Below, in pieces: positions 7,633 to 17,943 of a stretch of 64,000 nt of DNA (positions are counted from its first letter, which is position 1; each line of letters begins with the position of its first letter). A program made the position numbers and the translations under genes. This DNA comes from Allobosea psychrotolerans. GTDB taxonomy: Bacteria > Pseudomonadota > Alphaproteobacteria > Rhizobiales > Beijerinckiaceae. Below the pieces are notes generated by a model. That model did not search any database. It was not told where the DNA came from and worked only from the letters and a program-made list of their open reading frames with translations. The DNA lies in contig NZ_PQFZ01000011.1 of assembly GCF_002917105.1 (NCBI RefSeq), forward strand, positions 140,916 to 204,915, read 5' to 3'.

Positions 7633-9537
7633 ATGTCGGACATGCGGTTTTCGGTGCGCCTTCAGGATCTGGCCATTCGGACGAAAATCGCCATCCCCCT
7701 GATCATCATCGGGGCGATCAGCCTGGCGACCGCCATTTATGGCGGTCGCGAACATGGCCGGATCCAGAAGACCTATTCCGACCTGATTTCCCAGCGCGCC
7801 ACCGCGATCCTCGATGCGGCCCGCGCCACCCGCGCGATGAGCGACATCTCGCGCGATCTCTACAAGTCGATCGCCTATCCCGACTACATGAAGCAGAACA
7901 CCACCGCGATCGAGGACGTGCGCAAGTCCTATGATCGTGCGCTGGCTCGATTGACCGACGCGAAGATCAGCTTTCCGCAGAAGGCTGCGGATTTCGACGC
8001 GCTGGCGCGAAATTTCACGGCGTTGAAGGCGCAGGTCGACGATATCGTCGCCATGGCGGGGCGCGACGAGGATCTCGCCGCCCTCTCCGTGATGTCGCAG
8101 CTCGACAAGATGATCAGCGAGATCGTGACGGCGGCGGACACGCTGAACGACAGCGTCAAGGCCGATACGGAAACGACCTCCGGCCAGCTCGACGCCGAGG
8201 CCCAGACGCTCAATCAGCTCGTGCTCGCCTTGTCGGCGCTCGGCATGCTGCTTGGCCTGGTTGGAGCCATGGTGCTGGTGCGTCAGTCGATCACGCGGCC
8301 GCTTGACCTGCTGAAGCAGCGCATGGGCGATCTCGCCGGCGGCGACTACCGGATCGCCATCGACGGCCAGACCCGCAAGGACGAGATCGGCGCGATGGCG
8401 CGCGCCGTCCAGATCTTCAAGGACAATGGCCTGGCGGTCCAGCGCCTCGAGGCCGAAACGGCGGAAGGTCGCGAAGCTTCGGATGCGCAGCGCGTGGAGA
8501 TCGAGCAGGAGCGGGCCGAGCATGCGCGCGAGCAGGAGCGGCTGGCGGCAGAGCAGCGGCAGGTGATGGATCTGCTGGCGAACGGGCTCGATCTGCTTTC
8601 GCAGGGCGATCTCACCTATCGCATCGATGCCGAGGTGGCGGCTGAATACGAGAAGCTGCGCGACGATTTCAACCTCGCCGTCGGCCATCTGTCCGAGACG
8701 GTCAGGACGATCCAGGCGACATCCGGCGATGTCGGGAATGCGGCGCGCGAGATCAATATGGGTGCCGACGACCTGTCGAAGCGGACGGAAGAACAGGCCT
8801 CCTCGCTGGAGGAGACGGCGGCCACCACGGAGGAGCTCGCGGCCTCGGTGAAGGCCTCGGCGACGGCCTCCAGGCAGGCTGTTGCGCTCGCCGACGAGGC
8901 GATGGACGTGGCGCGAAAGGGCGGGGTGATCGTTGGCGAGGCCGTCGACGCGATGGCGCGGATCGAGGCCGCCTCCCGCAAGATCTCCGACATTACCTCC
9001 GTCATCGACGAGATCGCCTTCCAGACCAACCTGTTGGCGCTGAACGCCGCGGTCGAGGCCGCTCGCGCCGGCGATGCCGGCAAGGGCTTTGCGGTCGTCG
9101 CCTCCGAGGTCCGCACCTTGGCGCAGCGCTCGGGGGCAGCGGCCAAGGACATCACCGCCCTGATCACCGAATCGGGCGCGGAGGTCGCGCAGGGCGTCGG
9201 TCTCGTCCGCTCCGCCGGCGAGGTTCTGGAGCGCATCGTCGAGGCCTCGCGCAAGGTTTCCGCCACCGTCTCCGACATCTCGGCTGCGTCGGCCGAACAG
9301 GCCAACGGCATCGACGAGATGAGCCAGACCGTGGCGCATATGGATGAGATGACCCAGCAGAATGCGGCCCTCGCCGAGGAAAGCGCGGCCTCGGCCACGG
9401 CCTTGTCGGATCAGATTCGACGCCTCAACGCGCTGGTCGCGAGTTTCCGCACCAATGCCGATACCCAAGGATTGCGCGAGCTCGCCGCGGTCATGACGCG
9501 CGAGGACGCGAACTGGCAGTCGCGCCGCGTCGCCTGA
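7633..9537 (+). CDS. methyl-accepting chemotaxis protein
   Basis: This 634-residue chemoreceptor has TM1 at about residues 15-36, a periplasmic four-helix-type sensor of roughly 155 residues, TM2 at about 194-216, a HAMP domain directly after, a long Glu/Arg coiled coil, a second HAMP-like segment near residues 315-370, and a cytoplasmic signalling domain with the conserved hairpin tip ([21 protein letters not shown] region, about 460-485). It would relay a ligand signal to CheA through CheW. No che genes are adjacent. The start is uncertain: ATGs at 7594, 7633 and 7642 are all in frame, and I chose 7633 because it leaves a short cytoplasmic N terminus. Confidence 0.92.
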   Translation: MSDMRFSVRLQDLAIRTKIAIPLIIIGAISLATAIYGGREHGRIQKTYSDLISQRATAILDAARATRAMSDISRDLYKSIAYPDYMKQNTTAIEDVRKSYDRALARLTDAKISFPQKAADFDALARNFTALKAQVDDIVAMAGRDEDLAALSVMSQLDKMISEIVTAADTLNDSVKADTETTSGQLDAEAQTLNQLVLALSALGMLLGLVGAMVLVRQSITRPLDLLKQRMGDLAGGDYRIAIDGQTRKDEIGAMARAVQIFKDNGLAVQRLEAETAEGREASDAQRVEIEQERAEHAREQERLAAEQRQVMDLLANGLDLLSQGDLTYRIDAEVAAEYEKLRDDFNLAVGHLSETVRTIQATSGDVGNAAREINMGADDLSKRTEEQASSLEETAATTEELAASVKASATASRQAVALADEAMDVARKGGVIVGEAVDAMARIEAASRKISDITSVIDEIAFQTNLLALNAAVEAARAGDAGKGFAVVASEVRTLAQRSGAAAKDITALITESGAEVAQGVGLVRSAGEVLERIVEASRKVSATVSDISAASAEQANGIDEMSQTVAHMDEMTQQNAALAEESAASATALSDQIRRLNALVASFRTNADTQGLRELAAVMTREDANWQSRRVA

Positions 9538-9588
9538 CGAGCCTCGGTTCCAAGACCGGCAGGGCGGCGCCCGTCCTTTCTGGTGAGG

Positions 9589-10518
9589 TCAGCGCCGGCC
9601 CGGACCGCCGAACATGCCGTCGAGGATCGATTTCAGCGCGTCCTGGTGGCTGTCCTGCACCTGGCGGCCATGCTCGAACATCTGGTTCAACGCATCGAGC
9701 CCGATCGAGCCTGGTCCGGTCGCCGAGGAGGGTGGTGGCGCGTCGTCGGGCTGCTCCTGCGGCTGGGCCTGGGCGTTGCGGCTCGTCGGGGCCGGCGCGG
9801 GCTCGGCGTCCGGCTGCTGCGCGCCGCCCAGCATGCCGGTCAGGATCTGGCCGAGAAGCCCGCCATCCAGCGGGTTGAGCGGGTTGCCGCTGGCCTGACC
9901 GCCCGGCATTTGCCCGCCGCCGAAGGGGCCGCCCCCCTGGGCCTGACCCGTCGGTGCTTGGTTGCCGAACAGCCCGCCGAGGATGGTGTCGAGCGGGTTG
10001 GCGGGCGCCTGCTGGGGCGGGGGCGATGCGGGCTGCTGGCCCGGCATCTGCCCGCGCATCATCTCGGTGAACTGGCCCAGGATGCCGCCGAGGCCCTGAT
10101 TATTCGCCGATTTGAACAGCCCGCCCATCACCATGGAGGCGATCACCGGCAGCATCTGCTTGAGGATGGCCTGGCCGACGCCGCTCGTCGCGGCTGCCTG
10201 CGCGGCGACGGCGTTACTGATCTCCTTGGAGCCGAAGAGCTGGCTCAGCACATCGTTGCCCATCGTCTGGGCATGGGCGGGAATGGCACCGCCGCCGGTC
10301 TCGAACATCTGGCCGAAGGGCGTCGCGGTCATCATCTGCGCGAGGTTCAGGAAGGCCTGGGGATTTTGCGTCTGGCGCTGCAGCCCCATCGAGAAGGCGG
10401 GCAGCAAGGCTTCGATCGCCGACTGCGTCTGCTGCTGGCTGAGCCCGTATTGCCGGGCGATGTTCTGCATGGCCTGCCCGTTCTGGGCCTGCTGCATCAT
10501 CTCGAACAGGTTCATCAT
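9589..10518 (-). CDS. DUF937 domain protein
   Basis: A 309-residue protein whose N-terminal part (about residues 1-150, with IARQYGLSQQQTQSAIEALLPAF and ILKQMLPVIASMVMGGLFK) matches DUF937, a family of unknown function. The C-terminal half is a Gly/Pro/Gln/Ala-rich low-complexity region, ending in a short more ordered helix. GGAGG lies six bases upstream of the ATG at 10518. It is convergent with the chemoreceptor and 53 bases downstream of the MATE gene on the same strand, so co-transcription is possible. Confidence 0.85.
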   Translation of the reverse strand: MMNLFEMMQQAQNGQAMQNIARQYGLSQQQTQSAIEALLPAFSMGLQRQTQNPQAFLNLAQMMTATPFGQMFETGGGAIPAHAQTMGNDVLSQLFGSKEISNAVAAQAAATSGVGQAILKQMLPVIASMVMGGLFKSANNQGLGGILGQFTEMMRGQMPGQQPASPPPQQAPANPLDTILGGLFGNQAPTGQAQGGGPFGGGQMPGGQASGNPLNPLDGGLLGQILTGMLGGAQQPDAEPAPAPTSRNAQAQPQEQPDDAPPPSSATGPGSIGLDALNQMFEHGRQVQDSHQDALKSILDGMFGGPGRR

Positions 10519-10571
10519 GGCGCGCCTCCGGTTCAGGCATCGCGCCGGAAATGCGGGAGCGATGCGATGAT

Positions 10572-11993
10572 CTATCTGCGGTCTGCCGCCGCCTGGAGCG
10601 GAACGATAGCAGCGCCAGTTCGCGAGGCAAGCGAGCCTGCCCGTGACGCGCCCTCGCGCTCCAGCCGGGCGATGCCGCGATAGGCGAAGACGAGCGCGAT
10701 GACGCCGAAGACGACGGCGCCGAAGACGCAGCCTACCAGGGCGCCCTTCGGCCCGGCATAATGGGCTCCCACGAAGGCGAGCGGTATCGTGCCGAGCGTG
10801 GCCCGGCCCCAGCTGAACAGCGTGGAGAGCAGCGGCATGCCGAGATTGTTGAAGGCGGCGTTGGCGACGAAGAGCAGGCCGACGAAGATCCACATCGGGC
10901 CCGCGATCAGGCAGAAGAATGCCACCAGCTCCGCCGTCAGTCCCGTCGCGCCGAAGATCGTGACGATCTGCCCGCGCAGCAGCACGAGCAGGAGCCAGGC
11001 GACGACGACGCAGGCGACCGCGAAGAGCGCCGAGTCGGTCAGGCCGCGCCGCATCCGGTCGAAGCGGCCGGCACCCCAGTTCTGGCCGAGGATCGGTCCG
11101 ACCGCGCCCGACAGCGCAAACAGCGCGCCGAAGGCAACGGGGACGAGCCGGTCGATGATCGCCAGCGCCGCGATCGCGGCATCGCCGAAGCGCGCCATCA
11201 GCCCGGCGAAGACGGCGTTGGCGATCGGCGTCGACAGATTGGTCAGGATCGCGGGCCCCGCGATCGCCATGGTCTTTCCCGTATCCTCCGCAAGCGCGGC
11301 ATAGGTGGGTCTGGCGACGATGTCGTGAACCTTGACCGCGCCATGGAAGCCGACCGCCGCGATGATGATGCGCGCCAGAACGATGGCGCAGGCCGCGCCA
11401 TTGGGGCCGAGGCCGAGGCCGAAGATGAAGAGCGGGTCGAGCACTGCGGTCGCCAGCCCGCCGCCGAGCGTCACGAACATGGCGCGTCTCGCATCGCCGA
11501 CGGCCCGCAGCACGCCGGAAAAGCCCATGCCGAGCGCCATCAGCACATTCGACGGCAATACGATCCAGAGGAAGGAATAGGCCACCACATAGGATTCGCC
11601 ATGGGCGCCGAGCGTGCGCAGCAGCCAGGGCAGTCCGGGCAGGACGATGATGCTCAGCGCCAACGCCGCCAGCGCCATCAGCGCAAGCGTCGAGCCGGCG
11701 AGGCGCCTTGCGCTGCCGCGGTCGCCTGCGCCGAGCGCGCGCGCCGTCAGGGCCGTGACCGCGATCATCAGCCCGATATTGATCGAGATCATCAGGAACA
11801 GGACGATGGTGGCATAGCCGACGCCCGCCGTCGCCTCCGGCCGGCCGAGCCAGGAGACGTAGAGCAGAGAGAGCAGGTCGACGACGAAGACCGCCATCAG
11901 CCCGGCCGAGCTGGTCGCGGTCATCACCGCGACATGGCGCATGATCGGGCCGCTGACGAAGACCGCCTGCGGCCCGGCCGGGCGCGGGCTCAC
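10572..11993 (-). CDS. MATE family efflux transporter
   Basis: A 473-residue, twelve-helix membrane protein of the MATE (multidrug and toxin extrusion) family, which exports cationic compounds in exchange for Na+ or H+. Two homologous halves each of six hydrophobic helices are visible, with family-typical sequences such as SINIGLMIAVTALTARALGA and GFSGVLRAVGDARRAMFVT. It starts with GTG, and this codon overlaps the stop of the upstream antiporter gene (GTGA at 11990-11993), so the two are translationally coupled. Substrate unknown. Confidence 0.88.
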   Translation of the reverse strand: MSPRPAGPQAVFVSGPIMRHVAVMTATSSAGLMAVFVVDLLSLLYVSWLGRPEATAGVGYATIVLFLMISINIGLMIAVTALTARALGAGDRGSARRLAGSTLALMALAALALSIIVLPGLPWLLRTLGAHGESYVVAYSFLWIVLPSNVLMALGMGFSGVLRAVGDARRAMFVTLGGGLATAVLDPLFIFGLGLGPNGAACAIVLARIIIAAVGFHGAVKVHDIVARPTYAALAEDTGKTMAIAGPAILTNLSTPIANAVFAGLMARFGDAAIAALAIIDRLVPVAFGALFALSGAVGPILGQNWGAGRFDRMRRGLTDSALFAVACVVVAWLLLVLLRGQIVTIFGATGLTAELVAFFCLIAGPMWIFVGLLFVANAAFNNLGMPLLSTLFSWGRATLGTIPLAFVGAHYAGPKGALVGCVFGAVVFGVIALVFAYRGIARLEREGASRAGSLASRTGAAIVPLQAAADRR

Positions 11994-13852
11994 CGCTCGG
12001 GCTCGCCGACGCCGCCGACAGCGACCTCGGCTCCGCCATCCTCGATGACCTCCTGGGTCTCGGGCGTGAGCGCCTTGGATTTGCCCTTGGGCTGGACCAG
12101 CGGCTCGGGCGTGACGCGCGGCACCTTGTTGAGCGCAGCGGCGATGCCCTCGGTGAACTGGATCTCCATGCGCTGGGCGTCGCGGTCGCGGACATGGTCG
12201 ATCACCAGGCTCGCCTCGTCATAGTTCAGCCCGAGCCCTTCGAGCGTGACGCGGCCGAAGCCGAGCGCGGATTCGAAGGTCTCGCGCATCTGGTAGTCGA
12301 CATTGGCCTTCATCAGGTCGATGGCGTGGATGCGGTCATAGGCGCGCGCATGCAGGCGCACATTCGGGAACTCGGCCTTGGCCATCTCGACGATGCGCAG
12401 GGCTGCATCCTTGTTGTCGATGCAGACGCACAGGATGCGGGCCTTGCCCGTCCCCGCCGCGCGCAGCACGTCGAGCCGCGTGCCGTCGCCATAATAGATC
12501 TTGAAGCCGAACTTTGCGGCGGAGCGGATCCGCTCGACATCCGAATCGATGATGGTGACGTCGACATGCTGCAGCAGCAGCGCCTGCGTCACGATCTGGC
12601 CGAAGCGCCCGAAACCGATGACCACGACGGAGGGCGCGTCCACGCCCTCGAAATCCTCCTCCATCGTCTCGGGCGCGGCGCGCGAGAGCAGGACGCCGTC
12701 GATGAGCTTGGCGACGACCGGGCCGATCAGCATCGAGATCGCCGCCAGCGCCGTCGCGATCGCGCCCTGACGCTCGTCGAGCAGGCCGAGCGAGACGCCC
12801 AGCGGCAGCAGCACGAAGGCGAATTCGCCGGCGGGCGAGAGCAGGGCGCCGGCCCGCACGGCCTCCGTCATCGAGGAGCAGGACGCGCGCAGGATCGAGG
12901 CCGCGACCGCGATCTTGAACAGCACCAGCAAAGGCGCGGCCAAGGCCAGCAGCAGCCAGTTGTCGAGCACGAGCTTCAAGTCGAGCGACATGCCGACCGC
13001 CATGAAGAACAGGCCGAGCAGCACGCCGCGGAACGGCTCGATATCTGCTTCCAGCTCATGGCGGAAATGCGAATCGGCCAGCAGCACGCCAGCCAGGAAC
13101 GCACCCATCGCCATGGAGAGCCCGACATGTTCCATCAGCAGCGCCGCACCCAGCACGATGAAGAGGGCGGCTGCCGTCATCACCTCCTTGGCGCCGGTCT
13201 TGGCCAGGATGCGGAAGAACGGGTTCAGCACATAGCGCCCCGCCAGCACGATCACGGCGATGGCGAGGAAGGCTATCCCCAGACCCGTCAGGGCCTGGCC
13301 GGCGCCGCCGGGCTTGGCCTCGGTCGTCGTCGCCAGCAGCGGCAGGATCGCCAGAGCGGGCGCGATCGAGATGTCCTGGAACAGCAGGATCGAGAAGGTG
13401 CGCCGGCCATAGGGCTCGTTGCCGTCACCGCGCTCCTCCAGCAATTGCAGCGCGATCGAGGTCGCAGACAGCGCCAGCGCCAGCCCGACCGCGACCGCCC
13501 CGCCGACGGACAGGCCAAACCACCAGGCCGCCGCGCCGATGACGCCTGCGCTCAGCGCCATCTGGGCCAGGCCCGCGCCGAGAATGTCCTTGCGCATTGA
13601 ATAGAGCCGCGACGGCTGCAATTCGAGCCCGACCAGGAAGAGCAGCAGCACGACGCCGATCTCGGCTGTGCCGCGGATCGCGTCGGGGTCCTTGATCACC
13701 GCCAGCACCGAGGGGCCGATGATGATGCCGGCTGCGAGATAGCCCAGCACCGCCGAAAGCCCGACCCGCCGGAACAGCGGCACAGCGATCACGGCGCCGG
13801 CGCAGAAGGTGAGGATCGGCGGCAGATAGCTGGTATGGGAGACGTCGGCCAT
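11990..13852 (-). CDS. Kef-type monovalent cation/proton antiporter
   Basis: A 620-residue CPA2-family protein. Residues 1-390 form the hydrophobic antiporter domain, with the family signature GIIIGPSVLAVIKD and EIGVVLLLFLVGLEL. Near residues 405-530 is a cytoplasmic RCK/TrkA-N Rossmann domain (VVVIGFGRFGQ, then DSDVERI and YGDGTRLDVLRAAG), a possible NAD(H) or glutathione-adduct sensor as in KefB/KefC. The tail is Pro/Lys/Glu-rich. The start at 13852 gives the family N terminus; the longer open frame adds an Arg-rich stretch without homology. Ion specificity is inferred, probably K+/H+. Confidence 0.88.
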   Translation of the reverse strand: MADVSHTSYLPPILTFCAGAVIAVPLFRRVGLSAVLGYLAAGIIIGPSVLAVIKDPDAIRGTAEIGVVLLLFLVGLELQPSRLYSMRKDILGAGLAQMALSAGVIGAAAWWFGLSVGGAVAVGLALALSATSIALQLLEERGDGNEPYGRRTFSILLFQDISIAPALAILPLLATTTEAKPGGAGQALTGLGIAFLAIAVIVLAGRYVLNPFFRILAKTGAKEVMTAAALFIVLGAALLMEHVGLSMAMGAFLAGVLLADSHFRHELEADIEPFRGVLLGLFFMAVGMSLDLKLVLDNWLLLALAAPLLVLFKIAVAASILRASCSSMTEAVRAGALLSPAGEFAFVLLPLGVSLGLLDERQGAIATALAAISMLIGPVVAKLIDGVLLSRAAPETMEEDFEGVDAPSVVVIGFGRFGQIVTQALLLQHVDVTIIDSDVERIRSAAKFGFKIYYGDGTRLDVLRAAGTGKARILCVCIDNKDAALRIVEMAKAEFPNVRLHARAYDRIHAIDLMKANVDYQMRETFESALGFGRVTLEGLGLNYDEASLVIDHVRDRDAQRMEIQFTEGIAAALNKVPRVTPEPLVQPKGKSKALTPETQEVIEDGGAEVAVGGVGEPER

Positions 13853-14193
13853 GAGGTACTCGTCGCGGGCGGGATGGGGCCTGCGCCCGCATGCGGAACC
13901 GGCCTGCGGACAATCTAAGGTCGCCCGTTCGTTTCTGCGAGGGGTTAGTGAGGGGGCACAGCCTGGTTCCGTGCCGCAGGAATTCGGTCGCGATCCTATC
14001 GACCTTTCGCCACGAGGCCGCAATATGCGTCGCACCGGCCGCGCTATGTCGGCTCCGCCGATGTGGCTTGGCGTTGCCCTGACACGCCGCGCTCACGCCG
14101 GCAGCCCCGATCACTTGGCCGATGGCGAGCCGGGGAGGGCCGTGCGCCCTCGACCATGATGTCTCGCAAGGCCAAGGCTGCGCCCGCGGCCGG
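13853..14193. other. 341-base intergenic region, no gene seen
   Basis: This gap lies between the antiporter start and the end of the GST gene, both on the minus strand. It should contain the antiporter-MATE promoter, but I find no convincing -35/-10 pair, palindrome or conserved short gene in it. Confidence 0.4.
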
Positions 14194-14862
14194 TCAGGCG
14201 GCGGCCGGCGCGTTCTGGCGGAACGGCGCCATCTGCGCTTCCAGCGCGCGGGCGAAGGCTGGGCGATTGAGGCAGCGCGCGCGATAGGCTTCGAGCGTGG
14301 GGAAGCGCGCGAGGATGTCGTCGGGCACATCGCGCAGCACCGTCGCCATGATGAGATCGCCGGCCGTGAAGCGCCCGTCGAGATAGTCCTTGCCGGCGAG
14401 CCAGTCGCTCAGGGCCTGCAGGCGCATCACCACCATCTCGACGATCTGTGGGCGGCGCTCGATCGTCCAGGCCTCGCCCTTGTGGAAGATGTCGGTGCTG
14501 GCGAGCCCGGAGACATGCGGCTCGATCGAATTCAAGGCCGCCAGGACCCAGGTCGTCACGCGGGCGCGGCCGGCCTCGTCCACGGGCGCAAGCGCCGAAG
14601 ATTTCCGCGACAGGTAGAGCACGATCGCGCCCGATTCGAACATCTCGACGCCGCCGTCGCGATAGGCCGGCACCTGGCCGAAGGGCTGCCAGGCGCGATA
14701 ATCCTCGGACGTCTGGTCGTCGCGGCCGATCAGCGTCGCCTCATAGGGGATGCCGGCTTCTTCAAGCGCCCAGCGCACGCGCAGGTCGCGGACATGGCCC
14801 TGCGCGAAGGACGGAACCCAGCGAAAGGCGGAGACATGGGGCGTGGAGACCTGGGGCGTCAT
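14194..14862 (-). CDS. glutathione S-transferase family protein
   Basis: A 222-residue cytosolic GST. The N-terminal thioredoxin-like domain (FRWVPSFAQGHVRDLRVRWAL, then FGQVPAYRDGGVEMFESGAI with the glutathione-contacting P and E-S pair) is followed by an all-helical domain from about residue 90. The ATG at 14862 has AGGAGA upstream and overlaps the stop of the marR gene (ATGA, 14859-14862), so it is the second gene of a coupled marR-gst operon. The context suggests detoxification of a compound sensed by the MarR regulator. Confidence 0.9.
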   Translation of the reverse strand: MTPQVSTPHVSAFRWVPSFAQGHVRDLRVRWALEEAGIPYEATLIGRDDQTSEDYRAWQPFGQVPAYRDGGVEMFESGAIVLYLSRKSSALAPVDEAGRARVTTWVLAALNSIEPHVSGLASTDIFHKGEAWTIERRPQIVEMVVMRLQALSDWLAGKDYLDGRFTAGDLIMATVLRDVPDDILARFPTLEAYRARCLNRPAFARALEAQMAPFRQNAPAAA

Positions 14863-15365
14863 GACGTTCTCTCCTGGTTGTGCGAACTTGCGGTCATGCC
14901 CGGCCAAGTCATGCCCGGCCAACTGGCCAGGAGGGTGAGACCGTGTCGCGTTTGTGCCGGGTCTGGAGCGTCGAGCGTCGCTTCCAGAGCCTCGTGCATG
15001 GCAAGCCAGACCGGCAGTGCGGCCGCGAGCCGCTCATGGCCGGCTCGCGTCAGGGCCGCGCGGCGAGCCCGGCGGTCCCTGGTATCGGCGTGGATCGTCG
15101 CAAGCCCGTCGCGCATCAGCGGCTTCAGGGCGGCGGTCAAGGTCGTGCGGTCGGCGCCGAGCACGCTGGCGATCTGGCTGATCGAAGCGGCGACCGGGCG
15201 GTTGAGCGCCATCAGCAACGAGAATTGCTCGTTGGTCAGGCCGTATGGGCGCAACGCCTCGTCGAAGCGCCGCGCCAGAACGCGTGCCGCGCGCTGCGCG
15301 TGCAGGCACAGGCAACGGTCACGGACCGTCAGGGTCGTCTCGAACGGGATCATCGCAGCCAGCAT
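14859..15365 (-). CDS. MarR-family transcriptional regulator
   Basis: A 168-residue winged-helix regulator of the MarR family, with the [14 protein letters not shown] helix, the [22 protein letters not shown] recognition region (about residues 62-83) and the [13 protein letters not shown] wing. It is the first gene of a two-gene operon with the GST. Its C terminus contains a short tandem duplication, [10 protein letters not shown]. Starts at 15365 or 15353 are both possible. A perfect palindrome 15 bases upstream of the first start is a plausible autoregulatory operator. Confidence 0.88.
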   Translation of the reverse strand: MLAAMIPFETTLTVRDRCLCLHAQRAARVLARRFDEALRPYGLTNEQFSLLMALNRPVAASISQIASVLGADRTTLTAALKPLMRDGLATIHADTRDRRARRAALTRAGHERLAAALPVWLAMHEALEATLDAPDPAQTRHGLTLLASWPGMTWPGMTASSHNQERTS

Positions 15366-15379
15366 GCGACGAAAAAGAG

Positions 15380-15403
15380 GTTGATATCAACTTATATGTC
15401 AAC
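15380..15403. promoter_or_regulatory. candidate MarR operator (GTTGATATCAAC)
   Basis: A perfect 12-bp palindrome GTTGATATCAAC at 15380-15391 overlaps a wider imperfect inverted repeat ending in ATATGTCAAC at 15403. It lies between the divergent marR and ispH genes, just upstream of the marR start. MarR proteins commonly bind AT-rich palindromes of this size near their own start. Confidence 0.55.
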
Positions 15404-15518
15404 AGGCCGTGCCCGCTGCGATGGCTGCCCGGCTATGCGGTCGCCGTTGAGCGGTTTCCTTGACATCGTCCCTTTCACCCCGAAAGAAGGCGCTCATTCT
15501 CTGGAACGATATCCGCGC

Positions 15519-16487
<969 letters not shown>

Positions 16488-16510
16488 GCGCAAGCAAGAG
16501 AGAGCGAGCT

Positions 16511-17476
16511 TTGGCCGTCTATACCGAAGTACCTGATGATGAACTGGCCGCCTTCGTGGCGCGCTACGGCATTGGCGATCTGCTGGCCGTCAAGGGCATC
16601 GCCGAGGGTGTCTCCAACTCGAATTTCCTGCTGCACACGACGCAGGCCTTCTTCATCCTGACGCTCTATGAGGAGCGGGTGGATGCCGGCGACCTGCCCT
16701 TCTTCATCGGCCTGATGGAGCATCTGGCCAGGCGCGGGCTGATCTGCCCTTTGCCGGTCAAGGATCGGGACGGGCAGGCAGTGGGCCAGCTTGCGGGCCG
16801 CCCGGCCGCGATCGTCACCTTCCTCGACGGCATTTCGGTGCGCCGCCCCAACGTGACGCATTGCGCCGAGGTCGGGCGTGGACTCGCCCTGCTGCACCAG
16901 GCCGGCGCGGATTTCGGCATGGAGCGGGTGAATTCGCTGGCGGTGCCGGGCTGGCGGCCTCTCGCCGAGCAGGCTGGCGCGGCGGCCGACACGGTCTCGC
17001 CGGGGCTCGGGCGGCGCGTGATGGCCGAGATCGAGGCGCATGAGCGTTCCTGGCCGCAGGACCTGCCGCGCGGCGTCATCCATGCCGATCTCTTCCCCAA
17101 CAATGTCTTCTTCATCAAGGACAGGCTCTCGGGGCTGATCGACTTCTATTTCGCCTGCACCGACGCCTTTGCCTACGACCTTGCCATCTGCCTGAACTCC
17201 TGGTGCTTCGAGGCCGACGCCTCCTTCAACCTGACCAAGGGCCAGGCGCTGCTGGCCGGCTATGAGAGCGTCCGCACGCTGACGCCGGCCGAGGTTGGGG
17301 CGCTGCCGCAGCTCTGCCGCGGCTCGGCGCTGCGCTTCCTGGTGACGCGACTGGTCGACTGGCTGAACGTGCCGCCCGGCGCCCTGGTGAAGCCGCTCGA
17401 TCCGCTCGAATATGATCGCAAGCTCGCCTTCCACCAGCGCGTGACGGATGCACGGGATTATGGATTGAAGCGATGA
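16511..17476 (+). CDS. thrB: homoserine kinase, APH-fold type
   Basis: This 321-residue kinase phosphorylates homoserine in threonine synthesis. It is the aminoglycoside-phosphotransferase-fold form common in alphaproteobacteria, with the catalytic [14 protein letters not shown] segment and LIDFYFA metal-binding motif. A TTG at 16511 gives the typical [15 protein letters not shown] terminus and is preferred; a GTG at 16484 overlapping the ispH stop (GTGA) would add nine residues and is an alternative. The stop overlaps the rnhA start, so translation is coupled. thrC, which uses the product, lies about 13 kb away in this window. Confidence 0.9.
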   Translation: MAVYTEVPDDELAAFVARYGIGDLLAVKGIAEGVSNSNFLLHTTQAFFILTLYEERVDAGDLPFFIGLMEHLARRGLICPLPVKDRDGQAVGQLAGRPAAIVTFLDGISVRRPNVTHCAEVGRGLALLHQAGADFGMERVNSLAVPGWRPLAEQAGAAADTVSPGLGRRVMAEIEAHERSWPQDLPRGVIHADLFPNNVFFIKDRLSGLIDFYFACTDAFAYDLAICLNSWCFEADASFNLTKGQALLAGYESVRTLTPAEVGALPQLCRGSALRFLVTRLVDWLNVPPGALVKPLDPLEYDRKLAFHQRVTDARDYGLKR

Positions 17477-17919
17477 GCGACGTGGTCGAAGTTTGGACGG
17501 ACGGGGCCTGCTCGGGCAATCCCGGCCCCGGCGGCTGGGGCGCGATCCTCTCCTTCAAGGGCATGCAGAAGGAGCTGTCGGGCGGCGAGGCCATGACCAC
17601 CAACAACCGCATGGAGCTGATGGGCGCGATCTCCGCCCTGGAGACGCTGACGCGGCCCTGCACCGTGGCGCTGCACACCGACAGCCAGTATCTGCGCCAG
17701 GGCATCACCGCCTGGATCCATGGCTGGAAGAAGAACGGCTGGAAGACCGCCGACCGGAAGCCGGTCAAGAACGAGGAGCTCTGGAAGCGCCTCGACGTTG
17801 CGCTCGGGCGCCACAAGATCGAGTGGAAATGGGTCAAGGGCCATGCCGGCAACGAGATGAACGAGCGCGCCGATGCGCTGGCGCGCGCGGGCATGGCGCC
17901 GTTCAAGCCGGGGCGGTGA
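17473..17919 (+). CDS. rnhA: ribonuclease HI
   Basis: RNase HI cuts the RNA strand of RNA-DNA hybrids, for example in primer and R-loop removal. The 148-residue protein has the full catalytic set at the same positions as the E. coli enzyme: D10 ([13 protein letters not shown]), E48 (NNRMEL), D70 (HTDSQYL) and D134 ([10 protein letters not shown]). Its ATG overlaps the thrB stop (ATGA). The last 120 bases are duplicated in decayed form at 20769-20886. rnhB for RNase HII is also in this window. Confidence 0.95.
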   Translation: MSDVVEVWTDGACSGNPGPGGWGAILSFKGMQKELSGGEAMTTNNRMELMGAISALETLTRPCTVALHTDSQYLRQGITAWIHGWKKNGWKTADRKPVKNEELWKRLDVALGRHKIEWKWVKGHAGNEMNERADALARAGMAPFKPGR

Positions 17920-17943
17920 GCTGAGTAGGCGTGCCTGTGCCGC

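Noticed and set aside
7273..9468. 731-residue open frame opposite the chemoreceptor gene
   Set aside because: Antisense to a clear MCP gene, His/Arg/Gly-rich without domains.
17920..17942. Small stem TAGGCG/CGCCTA after rnhA as terminator
   Set aside because: Only six base pairs and no T run.
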